A stretch of DNA of 64,000 nt from UBA2376 sp002344285 (lineage in GTDB: Bacteria > Myxococcota_A > Polyangia > Haliangiales > Haliangiaceae), in the NCBI GenBank assembly GCA_938004865.1, contig CALKVT010000065.1, positions 1 through 64,000 on the forward strand, in the 5' to 3' direction. Made by a program: the position numbers and the translations under genes. The notes under the pieces are model-generated. The model did no database searches, had not been told where the DNA came from, and saw nothing but the letters and a program-made list of their open reading frames with translations. The stretch's first letter is position 1. Each line of letters begins with the position of its first letter. Shown here piece after piece: positions 1 to 10,061 of this stretch.

Positions 1-845
1 GGCGCGCCCACGCCGAAGAACCAGCCGGTGTGCGGCTCCTTCCAGACCGAGAAGTGGTACGGGAACGCCCCCGGGCTGCCGAACGCGATCGTGTGGTACC
101 AGAACAGCGCGCCGAGCGGGATGGCGGCGCCGAGCACGGCCCAGAGGCAGCGCTTGAAGCCGACCGCCCACAGCCCGTAGATCGCGATGGGCAACCCGAT
201 GAGCGCGACCGGGTACTCGGTCGCGCCCGCGAACCCGACGAGCGCGCCGACCGCGATCATCCGCGCCGGCGTGGCGGCCGCCCCGCGCCGCACCTCGACC
301 AGCAGCGTGAACGCGATCAGGCAGAACGCGCCCGCGATCTGGTTGCCGTAGAGAAGCGTCGCGTACGGCAGCCCCATCGTCGCGAGCCCCCAGCCGAGCG
401 CGACGACGACCGACGATCGCTCGCCGAGCCCGAGCGCGCGCGCCAGCCGCGCCAGGAAGACGGCGGCGATCACCGAGGGCACGCTGACCGCGAACACGAT
501 CGAGAGCCACGCCGCCCACGCCAGCCACGTGACGCTCGGCTTCGCCGGCGCGCCCGAGCCGTAGTACACGGCGGCGTAGGCCGGCATGCACAACCACGAC
601 GCCCCCGGCGCCTTGTCACAGTAGTGGTGGCCCTTGCGGACCGCGTCGTCGCCGGTGTTCTTGGCGTAGCGGTCGGTCACGACCGTGCCGTGCTCGACGG
701 TCGCGCGCACCAGGTTGAAGCGCGAGTTCTGGTTCCACCCGCCCGCCTGGTAGAAGTACGCGTAGCAGCCGAGGAGGAGCGCCACCAGCGCCGCCGCCGG
801 CGTGGTCAGCCAGCGCCGCACGCGCGCTCCGAGCGAGACTGCCAT
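1..845 (-). CDS. GT39/ArnT-like integral membrane glycosyltransferase, C-terminal part missing
   Basis: The reading frame is open to the left edge, so the protein is truncated here (281 codons visible). It starts MAVSLGARVRRW, followed by a first membrane segment (ALVALLLGCYAYFYQ). After that comes a loop typical of dolichyl-phosphate-mannose-type glycosyltransferases (GT39/ArnT-like): NSRFNLVRATVEHGTVV, then N-TGD-A---GH-Y-DKAPGAS. Several further hydrophobic segments follow. Members of this family move a sugar from a polyprenyl phosphate carrier to an extracytoplasmic acceptor; the acceptor is unknown here. The start is supported by a TATCCA box 7 nt upstream. Family assignment is fairly sure, the exact reaction is not. 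Confidence 0.75.
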   Translation of the reverse strand, partial: MAVSLGARVRRWLTTPAAALVALLLGCYAYFYQAGGWNQNSRFNLVRATVEHGTVVTDRYAKNTGDDAVRKGHHYCDKAPGASWLCMPAYAAVYYGSGAPAKPSVTWLAWAAWLSIVFAVSVPSVIAAVFLARLARALGLGERSSVVVALGWGLATMGLPYATLLYGNQIAGAFCLIAFTLLVEVRRGAAATPARMIAVGALVGFAGATEYPVALIGLPIAIYGLWAVGFKRCLWAVLGAAIPLGALFWYHTIAFGSPGAFPYHFSVWKEPHTGWFFGVGA

Positions 846-933
846 CGCCGCGTGGATACCACGCCGACTGCCGGCCACATCACCCGGCCGGGGTGATCTT
901 CCCGCGCGGCGCCGGGCGTGGGATCGTCGACGC

Positions 934-1563
934 ATGGGGGAGTCGTCGGAGTCGTCCGCGCGCGAGCGCGAGGTGCGCCGCTACTTCTGGGCCTGCGTGC
1001 AGATCGCCGGCGTGACGTTCGCGGCGTGTGTGCTCGGCCTTGTCGTGATCCTGCGATCACCGTGGAACGCGACCATCCCGATGCTGTGGGCGATGGCCTG
1101 CACCGCGTGCGGGTCGATCATCGGGTTCGTCCTCGTCGCACCACGACGGGGCTCGATCGCGCGACAGGACGCCGCGATCGCACACGGCAGCATCGATCGG
1201 CTCCAGGACTGGATCCTCGGGCTCATCGTCGGCGTGACGCTGCTCCAGGCGCGGGAGATCCCCGGCACCATCGAGGGCCTCGCCGACAGCCTCGCCCGGG
1301 GCGTCGCGGGGGCGGCCGCGACCGACGCTGACCTCGCGTCCGCGCGCGCCTTCGCCGTTGGCCTCATCGTGTTCTTCTTCGCGATGGGCGTCATCGGCGG
1401 CGCGCTCGTGACCCGCTACCTCCTCGCGTACTTGCGTGACCCGCGCAGCGAGGCGCGCGAACCCGCCGACGACGTCCTCGTCGCCGATGCGCCCGAGCCC
1501 ACCGCGGCTCGGCCAGCGCCCGACGAGCGGCCGTTGCCCAAGATCGTCGGCAGCGACGCATGA
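934..1563 (+). CDS. Membrane protein of unknown function, 209 aa
   Basis: I do not recognise a family. The protein has two clear membrane segments near the N-terminus (about residues 18-40 and 48-70), a weaker one around 92-107, and a strong one near 150-175. The C-terminal ~35 residues are acidic, proline-rich and cytoplasmic-looking. The ATG at 934 (MGESSESSARERE) leaves a charged start before the first membrane segment; an earlier in-frame ATG at 802 would lie inside the divergent gene. Its stop overlaps the start of the DoxX gene by 4 nt (ATGA), so the two are translationally coupled. Confidence 0.6.
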   Translation: MGESSESSAREREVRRYFWACVQIAGVTFAACVLGLVVILRSPWNATIPMLWAMACTACGSIIGFVLVAPRRGSIARQDAAIAHGSIDRLQDWILGLIVGVTLLQAREIPGTIEGLADSLARGVAGAAATDADLASARAFAVGLIVFFFAMGVIGGALVTRYLLAYLRDPRSEAREPADDVLVADAPEPTAARPAPDERPLPKIVGSDA

Positions 1564-1952
1564 TCCGGGGCCGGTCGACCGACCTGCTCGCGGGCGCGCT
1601 GGCCATCCCCTGGCTGTACTTCGGCGTGCTCCATTTCACGATGCACGCCGAGACCGTGCGGCAGATGCCGCCGTGGTTTCCGTGGAAGTCGCCGATCGTC
1701 TACGTCACCGGCGTCGCCGAGCTGGTGTTCGGCCTCATGCTGTTGCCGCGCCTGACCCGGGCATGGGGCGCGCTCGGGACCATGGCGCTCCTCGTCGTCT
1801 ACATCCCGGCGGTGCTGAACATCGTCATCTACAACGCCGCGCTCCAGGGAGCCCCGGCATGGCAGCAGGCAGCGTTCCGCTGGAGCATCGTCCCGGCGAA
1901 CGTCGGCTTGTTCTTCTGGGCGCGCGTGTACTGGCGCGCGCGCCCGGCCTAG
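1560..1952 (+). CDS. DoxX-like family membrane protein
   Basis: This 130-residue protein has four hydrophobic segments and the pattern common in small DoxX/SURF4-like proteins: GVLHFTMHAETVRQMPPWFP near the N-terminus, then VYVTGVAELVFGLMLL. Proteins of this group are inner-membrane subunits linked to quinone- or thiol-based redox reactions, but many have no known function. The start ATG overlaps the stop of the upstream membrane protein (ATGA), so the two are probably co-translated. It ends 18 nt before the convergent cytochrome gene. Confidence 0.75.
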   Translation: MIRGRSTDLLAGALAIPWLYFGVLHFTMHAETVRQMPPWFPWKSPIVYVTGVAELVFGLMLLPRLTRAWGALGTMALLVVYIPAVLNIVIYNAALQGAPAWQQAAFRWSIVPANVGLFFWARVYWRARPA

Positions 1953-1970
1953 CCGCGCGTCGCTCGCAGC

Positions 1971-3134
1971 TCAGTCGCAGCTCACGCGGTCGAGCTCGAT
2001 GTGGCAGCGCAGGCAGAGCCGCGGGTTCTTCGACGCCAGCGCGCGGCAGCGGCCGGAGCCGCGCCAGCCGGGGCCATGCGGGGACACGCCCATGCGGCCG
2101 GGCTCGGCGGTGTGGCACTCGGCGCAGAAGTCCTCGCGGTGGCAGCCGGCGCACGTCTTCAGGTTCTTCTGCGCGTCGACGCCGTGGTTCCAGTTCGGCC
2201 GGTGAAAGCGGTTGACGACGCCGACGCGGTCGAAGCCGCTCTCGGCGCGCACGCCGACCCCCGACCGCTCGTGGCAGCCGACGCAGAAGCGCTGGCTCTT
2301 GTGGCAGACGGTGCAGTCGGGGACGCCGCGGATGGCCTCGACGGCATGGAGCGCGACGTAGTTGCCGGCGTGGAAGGCCATCGGCTTGATCGAGCCGGCG
2401 TGGCAGTCGGCGCAGAAGCGCTCCTCGTGGCACGACGCGCACGTGTCGGGCGCCGCGCGCGCGACGTGATCGTGGCTGGTGTAGAAGTCCAGCGTGTGCG
2501 CGGCGCCGGTGACGCCGCCGCGCGGGACGAGGTGGCCGTCGGGCAGCTCGGTGCGCACGCGGCCACCCTGGGTCGCGAGGTGGCAGGTGGTGCACGCGTT
2601 CGCCGCGCGCGCGCCGTCGTGGCAGGTGAGGCACGTCTCCATCGCCGGCAGGTGATCGCGGGTGGCGAGCTCGACCTTCGTCATGTCGCCGTGGCACGTC
2701 TGGCAGGCGGTGGTCGCATGCGCGGCGTGGCTGAACTTGAGGTTCGGCGTCGGGATGAAGACGCGCGCGACCGACGCGCCGGGCTCGTAGCCAGGGTGGC
2801 ACGCGACGCACGCGGTCGCCGGGCCCGCGCCCGTGCCCCCGGGAAGCGCGCGATCGATCGCGTGACACGTCCGACAGGCGTCCTCGCCGGGCGTCAGGCG
2901 ATCGACGACCGAGCGCGACGTCGTCGCGGCGGTGTGGCAGTCGACGCACGCCGCGCCCAGGTCGCCCACGTGGAGCGCGTGCGAGAACACGAGCGGGAGA
3001 CGCTGGGCTGGATAGACGACGCGCGACGGCGACGCGGCGGCGACGCCGAGCACCGACAGCGCGCAGGAGATCGCGACGGCGACCAGGCCGCGGGGCGGCG
3101 ACCAGCGCGGCGGATCACGCCTCGGGTGCGGCAT
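1971..3134 (-). CDS. Exported 13-heme c-type cytochrome
   Basis: The 387-residue protein has an N-terminal signal or anchor (VAVAISCALSVLGVAAAS) and thirteen CXXCH heme-binding motifs from residue ~63 (CVDCH) to ~374 (CLRCH). Spare histidines lie before several motifs (FSHALH, FSHAAH) and could be distal ligands. Multiheme cytochromes of this type carry electrons in the periplasm or across the outer membrane. The ATG at 3134 overlaps the stop TGA of the preceding beta-barrel gene (TGATG), so both should be made together. With that barrel it resembles a porin-cytochrome conduit; a periplasmic shuttle is the alternative. No terminal reductase is next to it. Confidence 0.85.
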   Translation of the reverse strand: MPHPRRDPPRWSPPRGLVAVAISCALSVLGVAAASPSRVVYPAQRLPLVFSHALHVGDLGAACVDCHTAATTSRSVVDRLTPGEDACRTCHAIDRALPGGTGAGPATACVACHPGYEPGASVARVFIPTPNLKFSHAAHATTACQTCHGDMTKVELATRDHLPAMETCLTCHDGARAANACTTCHLATQGGRVRTELPDGHLVPRGGVTGAAHTLDFYTSHDHVARAAPDTCASCHEERFCADCHAGSIKPMAFHAGNYVALHAVEAIRGVPDCTVCHKSQRFCVGCHERSGVGVRAESGFDRVGVVNRFHRPNWNHGVDAQKNLKTCAGCHREDFCAECHTAEPGRMGVSPHGPGWRGSGRCRALASKNPRLCLRCHIELDRVSCD

Positions 3135-4753
3135 CAGTGCGTCTCCGGTTCGAAGGCGAGATCGACCACGATCACCGCGCGCACGTCGAGCGGGGCGCGC
3201 GGGCCGTGGGAGACCTCGGTCGTCGCGTGGGCGGCGATGCCGCGGTCGATCTTCCACGACGCCGCGACCTGGCCGACACCCGAGAAGCCGTGCGCGCCGC
3301 GCAGGTCGGTGTCGGCGAGCTCGACCGACAGGCCGCCGAGGCGTCCGCTGACGGCGAGCGCGCGCGACCGTTGCCAGCGCGCGGCGGCGGTCGCGCCGAC
3401 GCGGCGTCCGCCGTAGCCGTCATCGCCGACGAGATCGAGGCGCGCGCGCACGCGCGGCGCGACGTCGGCCTCGGCGCCGGTGCGCAGGCCCGCGACCCAC
3501 GAGCGCGCGTCGTCGGCCGGCGCGTCGTAGCGGCGCAGCCAGGCGGTGGCGAAGCCGCGGTACCCGGCGTGGCGCGGCGCCAGATCGTAGGTGAGGCGCG
3601 CGTCCCACGAGGTCCCGACGACGAAGACGTTCCAGATCGAGTCGCCGTCGAACGTGGGCACCGACCGCGAGACCTCGGGCTCGAGGGCGTGGGCACCGCG
3701 CGTGACGCGCACGCCGGCGTGGGCCTCGTCGGCGACGCCGTGCAGGAGCGAGTAGCGCGCCTGCACCCACGGCTCGATCACCGCGCCGCGGGCGCGTGCC
3801 GTGCCGCGCGCGACCACGCTCGCATGCTCCTCGTCGACGCCCCAGGCCGGCGCCTGGCCGACCTCGTCGGGGTAGAGCCCGGCGTCGGGAAAATCGAGCC
3901 GGTCGACCGGGCCGATGAGGCCAGGCGTGCGCGACTGCGTGCGGCGATACGCGGCGCGCGCGTGCAGCCAGCGCACGCCGGCGGTCTCGACCGCGAGCAC
4001 GCCGGTGGGCAGCATCGCGTCGCGCTCCGGGCAGAACGCCAGATCGCTGCCCAGCCGGTTCTCGCCCGGCACGCGGCTGCGATCGATGATCTGCCAGCTG
4101 CCGCTGCCCGCCGTCGGGCCCTCGACGTACTCGTGGCAGTCGGCGCTCGCGGTGCCGTCGAGCTCGAAGTCGGAGGCGCCGAGCGGCGAGCGATCGCGCA
4201 CGCGCAGGCCGGCGGTCGCCTCGAACAAGACCGGCCACGGCGTGCGCACGCGCGCCGACACGCCGTCGACGCTCCACCAGTCGAGCGCGTCGACCTCGAG
4301 CTGGCGACCGATCCGCAGATCGACGCGGCCGGCCAGCCCGTCGACGGCGAGGTAGCCGTAGAGCAGATCGAGGCCGAGGCTCGACGCCGCGAGATCGGGG
4401 ATGGCGTCGATCGCGTCGAGGCGGCGATCGTCGACGGTGACCGTCCCCGCCGTCCACGCGCCGAAGTCGTGATCGATGCGCAGGTGGCCGGTGAGCCACA
4501 CGACCGGGCCGCGATCGGGCACGCCGGGCCGCGCCTTCAGGCGCTGGCGCTTGAGATCGCCGATGTCCCACACCGACAGCGTCAACGTCTGGGTGTAGCG
4601 GCGACGCGCCAGCCAGAGGTCGGCGCCGACGAGCCGCAGGGTCGGCAGCTCGTACAGCTGCCCCGCGGTGCGCGCCAGCACCTCGTACTCGTACGCGTGC
4701 GCCGGGGTGCTCGACAGCACGAGCGCAACGAGCACGGCGGAGGCCCGCGTCAT
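3134..4753 (-). CDS. Outer-membrane beta-barrel (porin-like) partner of the cytochrome
   Basis: The 539-residue protein begins with a clear signal peptide cut after AHA (MTRASAVLVALVLSSTPAHA). The rest is made of short alternating stretches typical of transmembrane beta-strands, rich in Arg, Asp and aromatic residues (for example RVDLRIGRQLEVDALDWW). It does not end in the usual terminal Phe. Two Cys lie around residues 206-241. It is fused by a stop-start overlap to the multiheme cytochrome, the arrangement seen in porin-cytochrome systems for moving electrons through the outer membrane. It probably has its own promoter: TACGGT at 4762-4767 on this strand, 8 nt before the ATG. Confidence 0.65.
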   Translation of the reverse strand: MTRASAVLVALVLSSTPAHAYEYEVLARTAGQLYELPTLRLVGADLWLARRRYTQTLTLSVWDIGDLKRQRLKARPGVPDRGPVVWLTGHLRIDHDFGAWTAGTVTVDDRRLDAIDAIPDLAASSLGLDLLYGYLAVDGLAGRVDLRIGRQLEVDALDWWSVDGVSARVRTPWPVLFEATAGLRVRDRSPLGASDFELDGTASADCHEYVEGPTAGSGSWQIIDRSRVPGENRLGSDLAFCPERDAMLPTGVLAVETAGVRWLHARAAYRRTQSRTPGLIGPVDRLDFPDAGLYPDEVGQAPAWGVDEEHASVVARGTARARGAVIEPWVQARYSLLHGVADEAHAGVRVTRGAHALEPEVSRSVPTFDGDSIWNVFVVGTSWDARLTYDLAPRHAGYRGFATAWLRRYDAPADDARSWVAGLRTGAEADVAPRVRARLDLVGDDGYGGRRVGATAAARWQRSRALAVSGRLGGLSVELADTDLRGAHGFSGVGQVAASWKIDRGIAAHATTEVSHGPRAPLDVRAVIVVDLAFEPETH

Positions 4754-4797
4754 CCGGCAGGACCGTAACACGGGCGCGGGCACGCCACGGCCACGGG

Positions 4798-6660
4798 TCA
4801 ACGGGTGACCGCGATGCTGACGACCTGGATCTCGCCCGCGCCGATCGCGCCGACGCCGACCCGCCCCTCGGGCAGCGGCCCGACGTTGCAGGTGAGGACG
4901 ACCTGGCCGGCCATCGCAGCCCGCAAGGTGCCGTCGCCGATGTCGAGCGTGATCGACGTCGCTCCGGCCATCGGGGTCGTCGAGCCCCGGCAGACGGTGC
5001 TGGCCGACCCCGCCACCACGCGCTCGACGGCAGCCTGGCCGCCGGGCACGAGCAGGACCCGATGGAGGTCGCCGGGGCCGACGTGACCGAGCACCAGCGC
5101 GATGCCCTCGGCGGGCACCGTGGCCACCAGATCGACGCGCAACCCGCCGCCGAAGGGGCCGCCGACGACCGCGTGAGCGACGCCCGCGCCGCTGCCGCGC
5201 AGCCGCCACGGCGGCGCGGCGGTCACGAGCGCGGGATCGAGCGGCGAGAGCGGTGGATCGCTCTCGTCGTCGCCCGGCACGACGGTGAGCGACCCGGTGA
5301 AGCGGCCGAGCAACCGCGGCCGGAAGCGATACGCGGTGGCCTGCGGCACGCCGACGAGGCGCCCACCGACGACGAGGATGCTGCCGTCCTCGAGGCGCAC
5401 GGCCGCGTGTCCACCCTCGAGCGGCGGCACGCCGGCCGCCGGGATGTTCGACCACGTCGACGCGGCGGGCAGGAACCGCACGGTCGGGCCGCCGCCCAGC
5501 CCGAGCACGAGCCCGTCCTCCTGCGTGACCAGCGTCGTCCCCGCGCGCGGCAGGAGCGACGGCAAGGGTCGCGCGACGTCGACGCCGGGGACGATCGCGG
5601 CCGCCTCGCCGCGAGGCGCCTCGCCGTCGGCGCCGAACGCGGTGACGATCGCGCCCGCGTCGGTCCGCGCGGCGGCGGCGCCGACGCCGGCGAAGACGGC
5701 GACCGCCTCCGTCGCGAGGTCGACGCGCTCCGCGGTGGTGTGCGGCGCGCCGGCGCCGTCGGTGCCGCCGACCACGATCACCGCGCGGCGTCCGTCGGGA
5801 GCGACGTCGAGGAACGCGGAGGCGCCGATGCGCGGCGCGGCGAGCGACGGGCCAACGCCGATCGCGCCGCCGACGAGGTTCACGACTCGGCTGTCGGCGC
5901 GCGCGGCGCCCGCGGCGCAGCGGCCATCGTCGAGGAGCGAGCTGCACCCGCCCAGGAGGAGCACGGTGGCGTCGTCGAGCGCCACCGCGGCGGCGTGAGC
6001 GCGGACCTCGCTCACGAGCACGGCGTCGCGGAAGCCGGTCGCCGGATCGTAGATCGCGAAGCCCGGGCTGGGACCGCCGACCAGCACGACCGTGCCGTCG
6101 GCGAGCGGCACCAGCGCCGCGCCGGCGAGCCCGCGCGCGCCGCCGAAGCCCGCCGGCAACGGGACGTCGCGGAAGCTGTCGGTCGCGGGATCGAACCACT
6201 CGGCGGTGGCGAGCGGACCGCTCGCGTCCGCCCCTCCCGCCACGAGCACGCCGCCGCCCGCGGCCGCGACGAGCGGGCGATCGCGTGCGCTCGCCATCGC
6301 GCCGGCGGGACAGACGTCGTCGGGCGGCCCCATCGCGACGTGCAGCGTGTCGCCGTCGGCGAGCGCGTCGAGCTCGAACGGCGCGGTCTTGCCCTGCGCC
6401 AGGACGAGCGCGCCGTCGCCGATCACCTCGACCGCGAGCTGGCGCGTCGCCTCCGGCAGGTCGGCCAGCGCGACGGGCGCGTCGAGCCCGACCGGGCGCC
6501 GCTCGGCGCGGAAGTCGCCCAGCGGGGTCACGAGCAAGGAGCGGGCGTCGGCGGGTCGACCACACGGGCCCGCCCCGACGGGCACCAGGCGGACGCCCGG
6601 CGCGTCGCCGCCGCATGCCGCGACGAAGGCAAGCGTGCAGGCCCATCGGGAGGCAGCCAC
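4798..6660 (-). CDS. Kelch-repeat lipoprotein
   Basis: About 620 residues. A short signal ends in a lipobox (TLAFVAAC), so the mature protein is probably lipid-anchored. The middle is a Kelch-type beta-propeller with repeated blades such as GGGVLVAGG...TAEWFDPATDSF, DGTVVLVGG and DGSILVVGG. The last ~170 residues form a beta-rich domain of unknown type. I place the start at GTG 6660 because a TATCAT -10 box (6668-6673) ends 7 nt before it; the ATG at 6669 lies partly inside that box. It lies 44 nt upstream of the barrel-cytochrome pair on the same strand and is divergent from a Ser/Thr kinase. Confidence 0.75.
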   Translation of the reverse strand: MAASRWACTLAFVAACGGDAPGVRLVPVGAGPCGRPADARSLLVTPLGDFRAERRPVGLDAPVALADLPEATRQLAVEVIGDGALVLAQGKTAPFELDALADGDTLHVAMGPPDDVCPAGAMASARDRPLVAAAGGGVLVAGGADASGPLATAEWFDPATDSFRDVPLPAGFGGARGLAGAALVPLADGTVVLVGGPSPGFAIYDPATGFRDAVLVSEVRAHAAAVALDDATVLLLGGCSSLLDDGRCAAGAARADSRVVNLVGGAIGVGPSLAAPRIGASAFLDVAPDGRRAVIVVGGTDGAGAPHTTAERVDLATEAVAVFAGVGAAAARTDAGAIVTAFGADGEAPRGEAAAIVPGVDVARPLPSLLPRAGTTLVTQEDGLVLGLGGGPTVRFLPAASTWSNIPAAGVPPLEGGHAAVRLEDGSILVVGGRLVGVPQATAYRFRPRLLGRFTGSLTVVPGDDESDPPLSPLDPALVTAAPPWRLRGSGAGVAHAVVGGPFGGGLRVDLVATVPAEGIALVLGHVGPGDLHRVLLVPGGQAAVERVVAGSASTVCRGSTTPMAGATSITLDIGDGTLRAAMAGQVVLTCNVGPLPEGRVGVGAIGAGEIQVVSIAVTR

Positions 6661-6667
6661 CAGCGGC

Positions 6668-6677
6668 ATGATACACT
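6668..6677. promoter_or_regulatory. Overlapping divergent -10 boxes, Kelch lipoprotein / kinase
   Basis: On the plus strand TACACT (6672-6677) ends 8 nt before the kinase ATG. On the minus strand TATCAT (6673-6668) ends 7 nt before a GTG of the Kelch lipoprotein. The two hexamers share the TA at 6672-6673. Both transcripts would start at or next to the start codon. No good -35 is visible for either direction. Confidence 0.5.
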
Positions 6678-6685
6678 CGCGCCGG

Positions 6686-8486
<1,801 letters not shown>

Positions 8487-8497
<11 letters not shown>

Positions 8498-9752
8498 AGT
8501 CGCCGGGATCGATCGTCACGATCGGCGACGGCGCGTCGCGCGTGAGCAGGAGCGCGGTCCCCGTGATGATCGCCGCGGCGACCACCCCTCCCCCGCCCAG
8601 CACCCACGGGTTCCGACACCAGCGGCAGCGGTCGTCGCGCCGGCCCCCGCGCTCGCCGCTCGCCACGCGCGGATCGGACGGGAGGAGGACGCCGTAGCGG
8701 GCGCGCGCCGCGCGGAGCTGCTCGACGAGCGTCCGGGCCGCGGCCTCGAGGCCGCCCTCGGGGTGCCCGATCTCGACCACCGCCGTGCACGACGGCCGCG
8801 CCAGCGTGCAGCGCTGGCCGACCAGCGCCGGCGCGCCGCCGCGGTAGACGCTCGAGACCAGGTAGAGCTCGTCGAGCTCGGCGTAGAGCATCGTGTCGGC
8901 GACCGCCGCGGTCGCCTCGTCCGCACCCGCGCCCGCGGCCAGCGCCTCGTCGCGCTCGAGCGCGCCGCCGGCGGGTGCGTGCTCGAGCATCACCTCGAGC
9001 TCGCGCGTGTCGGCGCCGATCGCGCCGGCGAGCCCGCGCGAGATCCGACCTCGGGCTCGCGCCACGACGACGTGCTGGCCATGGGTGAGGGACACGGTCT
9101 GCGGCGAGCGACCGATCGGCCGACCGTCCACCTCGAGCGTGGCTCGCCCGGTGGCGGTGATCGTGACCGTCGCGGAAGGACGGCGCGCGGCCACCGCCGC
9201 GTCGAACGCGGCCACGCCGTCGGGAGAGAACTCGGCGGTCGTCACCAGCCGCTCGGGATCGAGTGCGTGCGCGAGCCGCAGCGCCTCGGCAGCTTCGTCG
9301 CGGCGACCCAGGTGCGCCAATACCATTCCCAGGCGAAGGGACACCTCGGCGTACACCTCGAGGCCACCGGGCAGCGCCAGCAACCGCTCGGCCAGCGAAC
9401 GCGCCGAGGCGAGCCGCGACGCCGCGAACTCGGCGTCGACCGTGACCTGGTACGCACGCCAACCCTCGGCCTCGAGCCGCGCCACCTGCGCGAAACTCGA
9501 CAGCTCCTCCGCCGGCACCGCGCCGGCGGCGCGGGCGCGACGCGCGTTCGCGACGGCGTCGGCGTCCGCGTCGGCCGCGCTCGCGACGGCGCGCGCCACG
9601 TCACTCGCCGCCGACGCCGCGCGCGAGGCCGGCACCACGACCACACCGGATCCTTCGGCGACGGCGGGGCCCACACGCGCGCCGACGGCGGCACACGCCG
9701 CGAAGCATGCCGACGCGATGACGATCACGCGACGGTGCGCGAGCCGGCCCAC
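8487..9752 (-). CDS. Exported PEGA-domain protein with C-terminal membrane segment
   Basis: 421 residues from GTG 9752. The N-terminus is a signal sequence (RRVIVIASACFAACAAVG), followed by an Ala-rich helical, TPR-like region (ERLLALPGGLEVYAEVSLRL, MVLAHLGRRDEAAEALRLAH). Next is a PEGA-like segment (ATLEVDGRPIGRSPQTVSL). Near the C-terminus a short Cys/Arg patch (CRWCR) precedes a membrane helix (VLGGGGVVAAAIITGTALLL). Such proteins are frequent in myxobacteria next to kinases but their role is unknown. The GTG start lies 7 nt after a TATACT box shared with the divergent kinase operon. Confidence 0.65.
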
Positions 9753-9759
9753 GCAGTCG

Positions 9760-9767
9760 AGTATACT
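9760..9767. promoter_or_regulatory. Palindromic bidirectional -10 (two overlapping TATACT boxes)
   Basis: The perfect palindrome CGAGTATACTCG contains TATACT on both strands: plus at 9762-9767, minus at 9765-9760. The plus box ends 6 nt before GTG 9774 and the minus box 7 nt before GTG 9752. This predicts two leaderless, mutually exclusive transcripts. Confidence 0.6.
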
Positions 9768-9773
9768 CGCGGG

Positions 9774-10052
9774 GTGAGCTTCCCCTGGCTGGATCGCAAC
9801 CTCCAAGGCTCCGCCGCCGGCGCCGCCCACCGGCTCGAGCAGGCGACGCGAGATCTCCGCGATCGCGCCGCGATGATGGCGCGGCTCGGCTTCACCGCCA
9901 GCGAGTGCACGCGGCGCCTGCAGGCGCGCGTGGCGTGGGACTACGACCCCGCGTCGCGCCACGGCGGCCCGCACGTGCGCCCGTCGGGGCTCTCCGACGC
10001 CGCCATCGGCCAGCTCGTCACCGAGACCTTCGCGCGGCACGCGCCGCGGTAG
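9774..10052 (+). CDS. Small protein of unknown function ahead of a kinase
   Basis: A 92-residue product from GTG (VSFPWLDRNLQGSAAG). It is predicted soluble, Arg/Ala-rich and mostly helical (AAHRLEQATRDLRDRAAMMA), with one Cys and a conserved-looking end (RPSGLSDAAIGQLVTETFAR). I do not recognise the family. It lies 9 nt upstream of a Ser/Thr kinase and is the first gene of that operon, so it may be a partner or substrate of the kinase. The start is fixed by the TATACT box 6 nt before it. Confidence 0.55.
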   Translation: MSFPWLDRNLQGSAAGAAHRLEQATRDLRDRAAMMARLGFTASECTRRLQARVAWDYDPASRHGGPHVRPSGLSDAAIGQLVTETFARHAPR

Positions 10053-10061
10053 CCGTCCATC

